Below, one piece after another: positions 16,312-23,651 of a stretch of DNA of 27,567 nt. The notes below the pieces were generated by a model that was not told the DNA's origin, ran no database searches, and was given only the letters and a program-made list of their open reading frames with translations. Position 1 is the stretch's first letter. The number at the start of each line of letters is the position of its first letter. The stretch covers positions 1-27,567 of the forward strand of contig CADCOX010000170.1 of NCBI GenBank assembly GCA_902803195.1, in the 5' to 3' direction. Both the position numbers and the translations under genes were made by a program. The stretch is from an uncultured Bacteroidales bacterium. Its GTDB lineage: Bacteria > Bacteroidota > Bacteroidia > Bacteroidales > Bacteroidaceae.

Positions 16312-16342
16312 CAAAAATAGGAATAATTATGTTTACGACAAA
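16312..16342 (-). promoter_or_regulatory. Bacteroidetes promoter (-33 and -7) for the small lipoprotein gene
   Basis: On the minus strand TTTG (16342-16339) is followed after exactly 19 bases by TATTTTTG (16319-16312), matching the TTTG / TAnnTTTG consensus and spacing of Bacteroidetes. The leader to ATG 16162 is about 145 bases and shows no riboswitch-like structure that I can recognise. Confidence 0.65.
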
Positions 16343-16440
16343 ATAATTACGACTTTTTTCGCTCGAGCGCATCGATTACACCACGCCTCTGCGCCGTTTC
16401 CGTCACTATTTCTTGTCCAGAGGCTCATTCCGAACGGATT

Positions 16441-16498
16441 ACACGTCTATTCGCACAGGGCTATACGTATATACGCATCAGCCTGTGCGACTATATGC
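16441..16498. repeat. Three-unit 22-bp repeat, diverged (array 2)
   Basis: Aligned units begin at 16441 (ACACGTCTATTCGC), 16463 (ATACGTATATACGC) and 16485 (GTGCGACTATATGC), again with a 22-bp period. They are more diverged than the arrays at 541-615 and 23851-24008 but keep period and core. The array lies in a 390-base gap (16163-16552) between the lipoprotein promoter and the end of the DUF1294 gene; apart from that promoter and this array I see nothing else in the gap. Confidence 0.65.
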
Positions 16499-16552
16499 AT
16501 AGACGCAATCGAATAGAGAGAGAATGGCGGTTGCAAACCGACGCGTTGCCGC

Positions 16553-16825
16553 TCACGCAAGATGCTGCTCCAAATAGGCGATTAGGGCGAGGTGGAGCAG
16601 CAACAGGGCGGGAACGCCGTAGCGAAACTTGGCGTGCAGCGTCTTGTGATGAAAAGTTTTCATGCCCGCCCAAGCGCCGATGCTGCCACCAACAGCGGCC
16701 AACAGGAGGAGTGCGGCCTCGGAAATGCGCCAGCGATTGTGCTGCGCCTTCCACTTGTCAACGCCATAAGCGATGAACGTAATCACATTGATGACAACGA
16801 GGTAGATAATCAAGAGTTTCGTCAT
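16553..16825 (-). CDS. DUF1294 family membrane protein
   Basis: 90 residues with three to four hydrophobic segments and the DUF1294 pattern: an N-terminal membrane segment, then AYGVDKWKAQ, RISEAALLLLAAVGGSIGAW, and a segment with KTLHAKFRYGVP (His-Lys/Arg-rich loop). The function of the family is not established; many members are small inner-membrane proteins. It is the last gene of the minus-strand operon, starting 14 bases after the rhodanese/MBL gene ends. No clear terminator with T-tract follows; a small CGGTT/AACCG hairpin at 16528-16540 is the only structure. Confidence 0.88.
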   Translation of the reverse strand: MTKLLIIYLVVINVITFIAYGVDKWKAQHNRWRISEAALLLLAAVGGSIGAWAGMKTFHHKTLHAKFRYGVPALLLLHLALIAYLEQHLA

Positions 16826-16839
16826 AAGGGCATGAGCGT

Positions 16840-17898
16840 TTATTCGTAATGACGGATGCGAACATCCACGCCGTCAGCCTTCAATTGTGCTGGCAGGGCG
16901 CTGACATCGGTCTGACCATAATGATAAGGGAAGAGCACGCGCGGACGAATAAGACGGGCTGCGCGGACGAGTTGGTCGGTGGTCATCGTGTAAGGCTGAT
17001 TACAGGGCAGGAAGGCGATGTCAATATCGTGAATGTCAGCCATCTCGGGGATGTCCTCGGTGTCGCCTGCAATGTAGATGCGGAGGCCGTCGAGCGTGAC
17101 GAGGTAACCATTGTCGCGCCCCTTCGGATGGAACTGTGTGCGACCCTCGGTGATATTGTAAGCAGGCAGGGCCTCCACGGTGATATCGTCGGCCAACTGC
17201 AGACGGTCGCCATTGGCCATCACATCGCCACGGCCAAGTTGTTCGGCACAACGGGCATTGGTGACAAGCCGCGTCTGTGCACCTGTCAGCAGTTCGATAG
17301 CTGCGGGGTCAAGGTGATCGCGGTGCTCGTGGGTGACAAAGATGTAATCGGCCTTGGGCACAGCGGCATAATCAACGGTGCGGTCACCGAGCTGGCGAAC
17401 GGGGTCAATCTGTATCTCCTTGCCATCATAGACAATACGAACACACGCGTGCATAAGGGCATAGAAACGAACGGAATGACCGCCTTTGGTGGTGAACACG
17501 TCCACTTCGGTGGCAGCGGTCGTCACAGGCTGTTTGGCCTCCTGCCACGCCAGGATTCCGCCCTTGAGATTGGTCACTTGGAAACCCTCGGCCGCAAGCT
17601 GTTTGGCCGCGGCTGCCGACCGACGCCCACTGCGGCAATAGACGGCTACGGGACGAGCGGCGTCGAGCTGACCCTTGGCCTGCTCGAGGAAAGTGCTTTG
17701 TTGCGCGTCGATGTTCAAAGCGCCTTCGAGGTGATTCTCAGCATATTCCGAAGCAGTGCGGACGTCCACCAATTGAACGCCGGTGTTGATGATATCGGCA
17801 AAAGACTTCACGTCGGCATCGGTGAAGGAGGATTGGCTGCAAGCCGAGCCCGTACCAAGGCCCAGGAGCGCAAGTAGGAAAGTAGACAGTTTGTTCAT
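16840..17898 (-). CDS. Lipoprotein with rhodanese and UlaG-like metallo-beta-lactamase domains
   Basis: 352 residues. Signal peptide with lipobox GSAC (Cys20). A rhodanese domain at about 25-120 carries the active loop CRSGRRS (catalytic Cys88). A metallo-beta-lactamase-fold domain at about 130-352, close to UlaG-like metal-dependent hydrolases, carries THEHRDHLD (His190, His192, Asp194, His195), GDTED (Asp279) and PYHYGQ (His326) as metal ligands. Both active sites look intact. Known sulfide-oxidising fusions (CstB type) have the MBL domain first and a different MBL subfamily, so this order is unusual. A role in sulfur transfer or thioester/lactone hydrolysis in the envelope is inference. 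The start at 17898 is fixed by the signal peptide; the open frame extends upstream into the GNAT gene. The GNAT stop lies 13 bases upstream and DUF1294 starts 14 bases downstream. Confidence 0.88.
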   Translation of the reverse strand: MNKLSTFLLALLGLGTGSACSQSSFTDADVKSFADIINTGVQLVDVRTASEYAENHLEGALNIDAQQSTFLEQAKGQLDAARPVAVYCRSGRRSAAAAKQLAAEGFQVTNLKGGILAWQEAKQPVTTAATEVDVFTTKGGHSVRFYALMHACVRIVYDGKEIQIDPVRQLGDRTVDYAAVPKADYIFVTHEHRDHLDPAAIELLTGAQTRLVTNARCAEQLGRGDVMANGDRLQLADDITVEALPAYNITEGRTQFHPKGRDNGYLVTLDGLRIYIAGDTEDIPEMADIHDIDIAFLPCNQPYTMTTDQLVRAARLIRPRVLFPYHYGQTDVSALPAQLKADGVDVRIRHYE

Positions 17899-17911
17899 TG
17901 TTTTACGGGTG

Positions 17912-18445
17912 TTATGTGTGTGATAATTTCTGATAAGCCAAACGTTCATCGCCATTGGCGAGGTAGATGATTCCGCAACGGGTGAAGCCATAGCGCGTGA
18001 GCAGGTGGCGCATAATAACGTTGTCGCGATGCGTGTCGATGCGAAGGTTGGGCATCTGCGCGAAACAGAAGTCGAGCAAGGCCGCCATCACTCCATGGCA
18101 CTCGGGCAGGCTGGCTATGCGGTGAACCACGCCATAAGGTTGTTCATCGTCGAGCCAAGCCCCATGCAAAGGCTCCCCCGTAGGCAGAACGTCGTCGAAG
18201 ATTTCGGCATAAGTGGGGTCAGGACCGGGGATAAAGGCAAAAGTGGCCACAGCCGTGCCTTCATCATCGCACATCAGATAGCTGCAGCCGCGCTCTATAT
18301 CCGCAGTAAACACCTCGGCCGAAGGATAGCCGCCAGTCCACTGATGGTGGTTGCCACTCGCACGCATAATAGCCCGTGCAGCCTCGGCAAGGCGCAGCAT
18401 GACGGGAATGTCCTCGAGGGTGGAACGACGGATGGTGTAGCTCAT
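17912..18445 (-). CDS. GNAT family N-acetyltransferase
   Basis: 177 residues from ATG 18445 (MSYTIRRSTLEDIP), a typical GNAT opening. The middle has strands ending in a GVVHRIASLPECHG segment in the place of the acetyl-CoA loop, and the C-terminal half contains DTHRDNVIMRHLLTRYGF, a common GNAT motif (Asn-x-x-Met-x-x-x-Leu...GF). It transfers an acetyl group from acetyl-CoA to an unknown amine in the cytoplasm. A TTG start at 18472 is possible but ATG 18445 overlaps (ATGA) the stop of the remnant DUF418 frame upstream, which supports 18445. It is part of the operon 19545-16553. Confidence 0.85.
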   Translation of the reverse strand: MSYTIRRSTLEDIPVMLRLAEAARAIMRASGNHHQWTGGYPSAEVFTADIERGCSYLMCDDEGTAVATFAFIPGPDPTYAEIFDDVLPTGEPLHGAWLDDEQPYGVVHRIASLPECHGVMAALLDFCFAQMPNLRIDTHRDNVIMRHLLTRYGFTRCGIIYLANGDERLAYQKLSHT

Positions 18446-18662
18446 CTTGTCTGTATCGTTTTTGACTGACAATCAGTGTCTAAACACAAAGGGAAATAGC
18501 GGTCGCAGGTGAACATCCGCCACATCCATTCGAGAGGACCGAAGCGGAGACGGCAGAGCCATATACAAAGGCCATCGCAATACCCGGCAACGCAAAGCCC
18601 CGCAACACATTGAGAATGGTGTGTCGCTCCTTTGCAGTCGTAGGCCCTGCGTATTGTGTCAT
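18442..18662 (-). pseudogene. DUF418 family membrane protein remnant (middle deleted, frameshifted)
   Basis: The first ~30 codons from ATG 18662 read MTQYAGPTTAKERHTILNVL then RGFALPGIAMAF, the conserved N-terminus of DUF418 proteins. After that the frame becomes meaningless and stops at 18480. In another frame the same stretch reads WLCRLRFGPLEWMWRMFTC, the conserved C-terminus of DUF418 (GPLEW-W-R), and runs to a TGA at 18444-18442 that overlaps the GNAT ATG as ATGA. A normal member is nearly 400 residues, so roughly 1 kb has been lost between the ends, with the junction near 18570. The start is only 4 bases after the SGNH hydrolase stop, so the original gene was tightly placed in the operon. 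A 60-residue frame remains open and might still be translated. Confidence 0.8.
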
Positions 18663-18666
18663 TGTT

Positions 18667-19545
18667 TTATTCTGTGATAGGCGTGACGGCTACAGGCACA
18701 AGGATGGCGGCGTGAGCAGCTTGCTGAGCGAGGAGTGCCTGATTCGGGCTCATGCCTCTGGGGCGGGTCTTCATGCCGACAGGACTGACCCCCGTGAGTG
18801 CCTCCAGCCAAGTACAGGCGGCTATATAACGACCGACGACATAGTTGAGGTGGTAGCCGTCGCGCGTCAGCTCGCGATTGACGGGCTCGCCCTCGCCGAT
18901 AGTCTGTGCTGCGAGCGACGTAGTGCGGGCGTTCTGGATAGCGGTGCCCGTAGGTATGTAGAACGAGAGGTTGTCGCGGTGCTCCTGCATGGCATCCTCC
19001 ACCGCCGCTACGATATTGGCGTACATGCGGAATTGGTTGCGGTCGTAGAGCGCAAAGCCGCGATGGTCACTGTCCTGCGAATAGGCCCACGTCTGATGGA
19101 AGCCCAGCCTGACCGAGTCCACGCTTGCCAGCGCTTTGACGTAGCCGATCATCAGGCTCAGGCTGGGCTCATAGCTGCCCTGACGCCCCGCCTGCTGACT
19201 CAGTTGCTGGAAGGTGATTACGTCCCAGGGCTCGTCGGTGACGATGTCACGGATAGTGCGCTTGCCCATATTCTTGCGTTGACCGTCCACGATCTTGCGG
19301 TACTCCGTATCGGCAGCCCGCGTCGAAGCATCCTTCCAATGAGCAGCTAAACTCCAGCCGCCACGGTAGGCGTTGCCGATGACGAGGTTGAAGCCTGCTT
19401 CGCGGCCCAGTTCCCACAAATAGTTCTCGACGGCATCCTCAGAGAACGAGTTGCCGATGGCCAACACACGCAGGGTACGCACCGCCTGCGCCATCGTGCT
19501 GCCCACTGCGAGGCAAAGCACAATCATCCATAATAGCCGTTTCAT
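18667..19545 (-). CDS. SGNH/GDSL hydrolase family protein, DUF4886-like
   Basis: 292 residues, secreted: signal peptide ending around TMAQA. The nucleophile motif is IGNSFSEDA (Ser33), and the C-terminal catalytic pair is in RDGYHLNY (Asp229, His232). GNSFS plus DGxHL is the pattern of the DUF4886 group of Bacteroidetes, found often in polysaccharide loci and thought to be carbohydrate esterases; the ester removed here is unknown. It is the first gene of the minus-strand operon that continues with the DUF418 remnant (4-base gap), GNAT, rhodanese/MBL and DUF1294. Two -7 candidates lie 33-50 bases upstream. Confidence 0.87.
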   Translation of the reverse strand: MKRLLWMIVLCLAVGSTMAQAVRTLRVLAIGNSFSEDAVENYLWELGREAGFNLVIGNAYRGGWSLAAHWKDASTRAADTEYRKIVDGQRKNMGKRTIRDIVTDEPWDVITFQQLSQQAGRQGSYEPSLSLMIGYVKALASVDSVRLGFHQTWAYSQDSDHRGFALYDRNQFRMYANIVAAVEDAMQEHRDNLSFYIPTGTAIQNARTTSLAAQTIGEGEPVNRELTRDGYHLNYVVGRYIAACTWLEALTGVSPVGMKTRPRGMSPNQALLAQQAAHAAILVPVAVTPITE

Positions 19546-19577
19546 TTGTGTTCAGATTATTTATTGTTTTCCGACTG

Positions 19578-19595
19578 CAAATTTACGCAAAAATA
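19578..19595 (-). promoter_or_regulatory. Promoter region of the SGNH hydrolase operon (two -7 candidates)
   Basis: On the minus strand TAAATTTG (19585-19578) and TATTTTTG (19595-19588) both match TAnnTTTG. A TTG that could serve as -33 for the first lies near 19605-19608. The rest of the gap 19596-19750 shows a CTCATGATGAG palindrome (about 19706-19716) and a direct repeat TATGCGCCT, but no gene. Confidence 0.5.
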
Positions 19596-19750
19596 CTGGA
19601 ACAGCCAAGGAAAAAGAGGAAAAAAATGCGCAGATAAATGCTTTCGTTCAACGCTCAGTGATGAACCATCGACGAAGTCCGTTCGGTTGTCATCCCTCAT
19701 CACTCATGATGAGTTCTTCATCGCTCGTTATGCGCCTTTTTATGCGCCTA

Positions 19751-20491
19751 TTATCGGTCAAGTCGCTCAGCACGTACCGTCTCATGGAAGATGTCCACGG
19801 TGATGCGATAGCGCCCTTCGGCACTCACGCTCCACTTATTATCGGCGCCGCCAGTGCGTAAGCGCGAGTCCTTGAGGATGTCGGTGTCCTGCGCAAAAGG
19901 ATGCAGGCTCTTAGGACCCCAGCGGTCCTGACCTTGGAATTTGAATCGACGCGGCTCTACGTTCTCGGGACGATTGCGGAGCTCGCCCTCCCACGTCCAG
20001 ACGTAGGGGTCGTTGATGTCCTGCTGCATCAGTAGCATCTTGCCTTCGTTCCAGCCGGCCTCGGTAGCGCCACCAGCGATGAAGAGCTCGCCCCACGGCT
20101 GGAAGATTTCGCCGCGAAGCGTCAGTCGCTGCGGGTCGACAACCAGTCGGTAGTGCGGGTCGGCCGACAGGACTTGCCAGCCCGGAGCTTGGCCGTCGGT
20201 GGTCTCGCGACAGGCCGAGCCTTTGTTCACGAGCAACGCGTCGATGAGCGTGGGAGCCAGGTAGCGCGTCTGCGCATTGGCCTTTCGGGTTGTCTGCACG
20301 CGCAACTCGCCGGCCTGCAGGGCTCCGGCGAAGCGGAACGTGCCGTCGGGCATGCGCTGCAGTTGCTGGATGCGACCGGGGACGGCGCTACCCGTAGCCC
20401 AGAGGGCGGTAATCTCCTGTGCCTGAACCGCGGAAGTCATAAGGCCAAGGAGCATAGCGATGAGAATAGGGAATCTATGGTATCTGTTCAT
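19751..20491 (-). CDS. SusE/SusF-like starch-binding-type protein (secreted)
   Basis: 246 residues, starting MNRYHRFPILIAMLLGL with a signal peptide ending VQAQE; no lipobox cysteine, unlike ordinary SusE/SusF. Two repeats of the SusE/F carbohydrate-binding type are visible: LWATGSAVPG...DGTFRFAGAL.AGELRVQ (about 27-65) and LFIAGGATEAGWN...YVWTWEGEL...FKFQG (about 130-185), the second with aromatic residues that could stack on sugar rings. It starts 37 bases after the GH31 gene ends and is on the same strand, so it probably helps that enzyme or its locus to hold substrate. No SusC or SusD gene is in the window. The upstream frame extension to 20524 is ignored because of the signal peptide. 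Confidence 0.72.
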   Translation of the reverse strand: MNRYHRFPILIAMLLGLMTSAVQAQEITALWATGSAVPGRIQQLQRMPDGTFRFAGALQAGELRVQTTRKANAQTRYLAPTLIDALLVNKGSACRETTDGQAPGWQVLSADPHYRLVVDPQRLTLRGEIFQPWGELFIAGGATEAGWNEGKMLLMQQDINDPYVWTWEGELRNRPENVEPRRFKFQGQDRWGPKSLHPFAQDTDILKDSRLRTGGADNKWSVSAEGRYRITVDIFHETVRAERLDR

Positions 20492-20528
20492 GTTGTCGAA
20501 TAGGTGTTCTGGATGAATTAACAATCAA

Positions 20529-22793
20529 TTACTTGATGCTGACGTCGATGCGCTGGCTGCAGGGCGTCGATGGAACGAAGACGCTCAACGTGCGTTGGGC
20601 CTCGTCGTAGAGCCAAGTCCCGTTCGTCTGTCGGTGGCCATTGACGGTCACTTCGGAGGGCCGTTGGGCATCGAGCAGTTCGAGGGTATAGGCACGCGCT
20701 GCGAGTTGTCCTTCGAAGTGGCCTTCGGAGGGATGAATGCTGACGACTACTCGCCCTGCGGTGCGCTGCTGACTGATGCGCGTGACGGCAAAAGCGCCAT
20801 CGCGGTAGGCCTCGCTGTCGCCCTCGTCCTCGTAGAGGGAGGCGGCGCCGTCAGCCCCTGGCACGACTTGTATCACCAGCCGGTCGGGACGCTGGCGCAG
20901 GTTCTGCACTGGCGGGTTCTGAACGACAATGGAGCCTGCGCGCAGGAAACGCGGAATCTCATCCAAAGCATAGCGGTCGCTCAGCACGCGCCCTCCCTCG
21001 ACCAACCGACGGCGGCAGACGTCAAACCACTGTCCCTCGGGCAACCACGTCCGACGGGCAGCCTTGCCGTCGACACCCGAGGGCGTGACGATAGGCGCTA
21101 CGAGCATGTCGGGGCCGAAGAAATACTCGTCCTCGTAGGCGTAGGCTTCGCTCTGCTCAGGGTAGTCGTAGTAGAGCGGACGGCATAGCGATACGCCTGT
21201 GTCATAGGCCTCGCGACAAGCCGTATAGATATAGGGGATGAGGGCGTAGCGCAGGCGCACAGTCTCCAACAGAAGAGGGAAATTGTCGTACTTCCAGATG
21301 CGGCGCTCGATGCCGGGCCAGTTGGTGGCATGCGTGCGGAAAATCGGGCTGAAGACGCCGTACTGCATCCAGCGTAGGTAAATCTCGGGATCGTTGTCGC
21401 CTGTCTGCTGATGGCCGCCCAGGTCATGACCCCAATAGCCGAAGCAGACGTTCGAGGCCGTGGCCGTGAAATAAGGCTGCCAGGCGAGTGTGCCATAAGT
21501 GGTGAAGGAGTCGCCCGAGAAACCGATGGGATAGCGATGACTGCCGAGTCCGCCCCAGCGGTGGAAGATGACGGGCCGGCGGTCGGGACGATGCAAGCGC
21601 ATATCATTGTAAAAGACGTGATTACACCAGAAAGTCTCTCCCAATCCATCGACGTACTTGCTGGTCAAGTTCTGCTGCCAGTCCAACCACCAGAAGTCAA
21701 CGCCCTGATGCTCACGGGCACGGATGATACGCTCGAACACAGAGTGATACATGCGCCTGTCCGAGAGATTCCAAGGAACCACGGTGGCGCTGCTGTCCAT
21801 GCCCATATCGGCGCGCACATCGGCGAAGAAGTCCTCGTCGCTGTCGACGCCGTCGGCGGGATGCAGGTTCAGGCTCACGCGCAGGCCCTGCTGGTGCATC
21901 CAGTCGATGAGCCCCTCGGGGTCGGGGATGGCCGTGCGGTCCCACGTCCAGCCCGTCCAACCTTGGGTGTGCCAGTCCATATCAAAGATCATCACGTCCA
22001 TGGGAATCTGATTACGCTTGACGTCGCGGACGATTTCCATAAACTCGTCCGACGTATAGCGCTGATATTTGCTGTACCAGTAGCCGAGCACGAACAGAGG
22101 AGGCATGGGTTGACGGCCAGCCACACGGACATAGTCGCCAAGGGCACGCTTGTAGTCGTGACCATAGCCCATGAAATACCAGTCGATGGCCTGCTTGTCC
22201 ACAGGCTCTGCCACCCAGGGTATGCCGTCCTGCTCGCCGTCGAAGCAGAAGGTGGTGCTGCCGTCACCGCGGCGCGTCAGAGGCGACTCATCGATGACAG
22301 ACCAACCGGCTCGCGAGAGCAATCCGTTCTCCAGTTCGCTACGCTTGTTGTCGCCAATCTGCCCGTCCAGCGTGCGGGTCGTACCCTTCAGGTTGAGGGC
22401 ATCGTCCTTGCCAGGATACCAAGTGACCTCGCGGCCGTTCAGCTGCAGTTGGATGGTCAGCACCTGGTCGTTAGGAGTGCCGTCAATGCGGCCCCCCAAG
22501 CGGTAGCGCAAGCGCAGGGCCTCGGTCTGAAGCGTAAGGTATCCGTCGCGCTCCTCGCTCGTGAATGAGGGCACGGGCAGGCGGCGATTGACAATGGCGA
22601 AAGTGGCGCGATCCTCGAAGCGGTCGCTCTCGCTGTACTGAATGCGAATCATCTGAGGCGTGAGCACCGTGAAGCGGGCATGTCCTGCCCGTACAACGGC
22701 CTCAGGAGCAGCCACGGGATTCCAGTCCTCGGCAATGGCGCCGAGGGGGACAAACAGTAGCAAGCTGACTAAATACGAAAGTTTGAATCTCAT
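20529..22793 (-). CDS. Glycoside hydrolase family 31 (alpha-glycosidase)
   Basis: 754 residues, secreted (signal peptide MRFKLSYLVS... ending near residue 21). Order: N-terminal beta-sandwich (25-225), catalytic TIM barrel (about 230-560), and a DUF5110-type C-terminal domain with SLYEDEGDSEAYRDG near 652-666. The nucleophile position is DFWWLDWQQ (Asp371) and the acid/base is FSGDSF (Asp428); GYWGHDLGGH is also typical of GH31. WLDWQQ in place of the more usual D-x-N-E or K-x-D motifs marks a less common subgroup, so alpha-glucosidase, alpha-xylosidase or a transglycosylase cannot be separated here. The frame is open to 22943, but the signal peptide and the promoter at 22932-22939, which lies inside that extension, fix 22793. 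SusE/F-like gene follows 37 bases on. Confidence 0.92.
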   Translation of the reverse strand: MRFKLSYLVSLLLFVPLGAIAEDWNPVAAPEAVVRAGHARFTVLTPQMIRIQYSESDRFEDRATFAIVNRRLPVPSFTSEERDGYLTLQTEALRLRYRLGGRIDGTPNDQVLTIQLQLNGREVTWYPGKDDALNLKGTTRTLDGQIGDNKRSELENGLLSRAGWSVIDESPLTRRGDGSTTFCFDGEQDGIPWVAEPVDKQAIDWYFMGYGHDYKRALGDYVRVAGRQPMPPLFVLGYWYSKYQRYTSDEFMEIVRDVKRNQIPMDVMIFDMDWHTQGWTGWTWDRTAIPDPEGLIDWMHQQGLRVSLNLHPADGVDSDEDFFADVRADMGMDSSATVVPWNLSDRRMYHSVFERIIRAREHQGVDFWWLDWQQNLTSKYVDGLGETFWCNHVFYNDMRLHRPDRRPVIFHRWGGLGSHRYPIGFSGDSFTTYGTLAWQPYFTATASNVCFGYWGHDLGGHQQTGDNDPEIYLRWMQYGVFSPIFRTHATNWPGIERRIWKYDNFPLLLETVRLRYALIPYIYTACREAYDTGVSLCRPLYYDYPEQSEAYAYEDEYFFGPDMLVAPIVTPSGVDGKAARRTWLPEGQWFDVCRRRLVEGGRVLSDRYALDEIPRFLRAGSIVVQNPPVQNLRQRPDRLVIQVVPGADGAASLYEDEGDSEAYRDGAFAVTRISQQRTAGRVVVSIHPSEGHFEGQLAARAYTLELLDAQRPSEVTVNGHRQTNGTWLYDEAQRTLSVFVPSTPCSQRIDVSIK

Positions 22794-22931
22794 ATTTTGG
22801 TTTTGAATTGATTTAGTTCGTAATGGGTTTGTCGGTCGTGACGAATGGCTTTCGGCAAAGGGATTTTCAGACTCGGTGACCATCGGCGCGGATGCCAGAA
22901 GGCCCATGTATTGCGATTGCATAATCGACTG

Positions 22932-22939
22932 CAAAGATA
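22932..22939 (-). promoter_or_regulatory. Bacteroidetes -7 promoter element for the GH31/SusE-like pair
   Basis: The minus strand reads TATCTTTG, an exact TAnnTTTG match, giving a leader of about 130 bases to ATG 22793. A -33 element is not clear. Confidence 0.55.
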
Positions 22940-23167
22940 GCACTTTTTTCTGAAATAACCGCGACCTACGGCCATATTTTTTCTTATATTTTGAAGAATG
23001 AATAACTATTGCGCTCGGCTGAACAGAATTTGCTATTTGCCCTTGTTTTCAGGGCCTGCCGCGCCCATTCCTACAAGCCTTCAACGGCCTCAATGCCCCG
23101 CAACTTCGCCGCAATTGCCCCTTCTCTTTCACCGCGATTTCCCTCCCCTTTCGCCAAGGCCCCAATG

Positions 23168-23343
23168 CCCCGCGATTTTCGTCGCGGGTTTCGCCCTGCC
23201 CTTTCACCACGGCCCCAGTGCCCCGCGATTTCGTCGCGGGTTTCCCACTGCCCTTTCACCACGGCCCCAGTGCCCCGCGATTTCGTCGCGGGTTCCCCTT
23301 CCCCTTTCGCCAAGGCCCCAGTGCCTCGCGTTTTCGTCGCGGG
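23168..23343. repeat. Tandem hairpin repeat, ~52-bp period
   Basis: Units begin at 23168, 23221, 23273 and 23324 (spacing 53, 52, 51). Each holds the palindrome CCCGCGA-TTTCG-TCGCGGG (for example 23222-23240), followed by a C/T-rich spacer with CCCTTTC and GGCCCCAGTG. The fourth unit has CTCGCG in place of CCCGCG, which keeps pairing through a G-T wobble. A single further copy lies at 23604-23623. The bases from 22976 to 23167 show a degenerate copy near 23096 but no gene. The period is not a multiple of three, so the long open frames here are a by-product of the composition. Confidence 0.85.
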
Positions 23344-23372
23344 TTTCCCCCGCCCTTTCCTCCAACTCCCCT

Positions 23373-23481
23373 CCCCTTTCGCCATGCCCCTTCCCGCCAT
23401 TTTTCCCTCGCGCGCGTTAATCGACGTCGTCGTCGGTTTTCCTTTTATTCTCTTTTTCTTCTTTTCTCTTTTTTCCTTTGT
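23373..23481 (+). repeat. Duplicated block, copy 1, with terminator-like hairpin
   Basis: Contains CCTTCCCGCCATTTTTCC...GCGCGTTAA (23389-23420, 32 bases identical to copy 2), a hairpin CGACG-tcgt-CGTCG (23422-23435) and a long pyrimidine tract starting GTTTTCC. Copy 2 is at 23652-23757, 278 bases further on. Confidence 0.8.
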
Positions 23482-23538
23482 TCAGCAGTTTTCGGTGGTC
23501 GCTTTCGCCCTCGCTTTGCGCTGCCCTTTTGCGGCCCT

Positions 23539-23580
23539 CCTCCACTGCCCTTTAGCCGCCTTCCTCCACTGCCCTTTAGC
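23539..23580 (+). repeat. Two-unit 24-bp direct repeat
   Basis: CCTCCACTGCCCTTTAGC is present at 23539-23556 and 23563-23580, a 24-bp period, in the same C/T-rich stretch. Confidence 0.75.
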
Positions 23581-23603
23581 AGCCTACATTCACGGCCCCA
23601 GTG

Positions 23604-23623
23604 CCCCGCGATTTCGTCGCGGG
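23604..23623. repeat. Isolated copy of the CCCGCGA hairpin unit
   Basis: CCCGCGA (23605-23611) TTTCG-type loop TCGCGGG (23617-23623), with the preceding GGCCCCAGTG of the tandem units at 23168-23343. It sits just before duplicated block copy 2, so a larger segment may have been duplicated. Confidence 0.8.
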
Positions 23624-23651
23624 TTCCCCTGCCCTTTCCACTAACCCCACT

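Noticed and set aside
16849..17877. Plus-strand open frame of 342 residues opposite the rhodanese/MBL gene
   Set aside because: The minus strand carries both active-site motifs and fits the operon spacing; the plus frame has no recognisable domain.
21411..22568. Plus-strand open frame of 385 residues opposite the GH31 gene
   Set aside because: Antisense shadow of a GH31 gene with all catalytic motifs; its composition is that of reversed codons and it shows no family motif.
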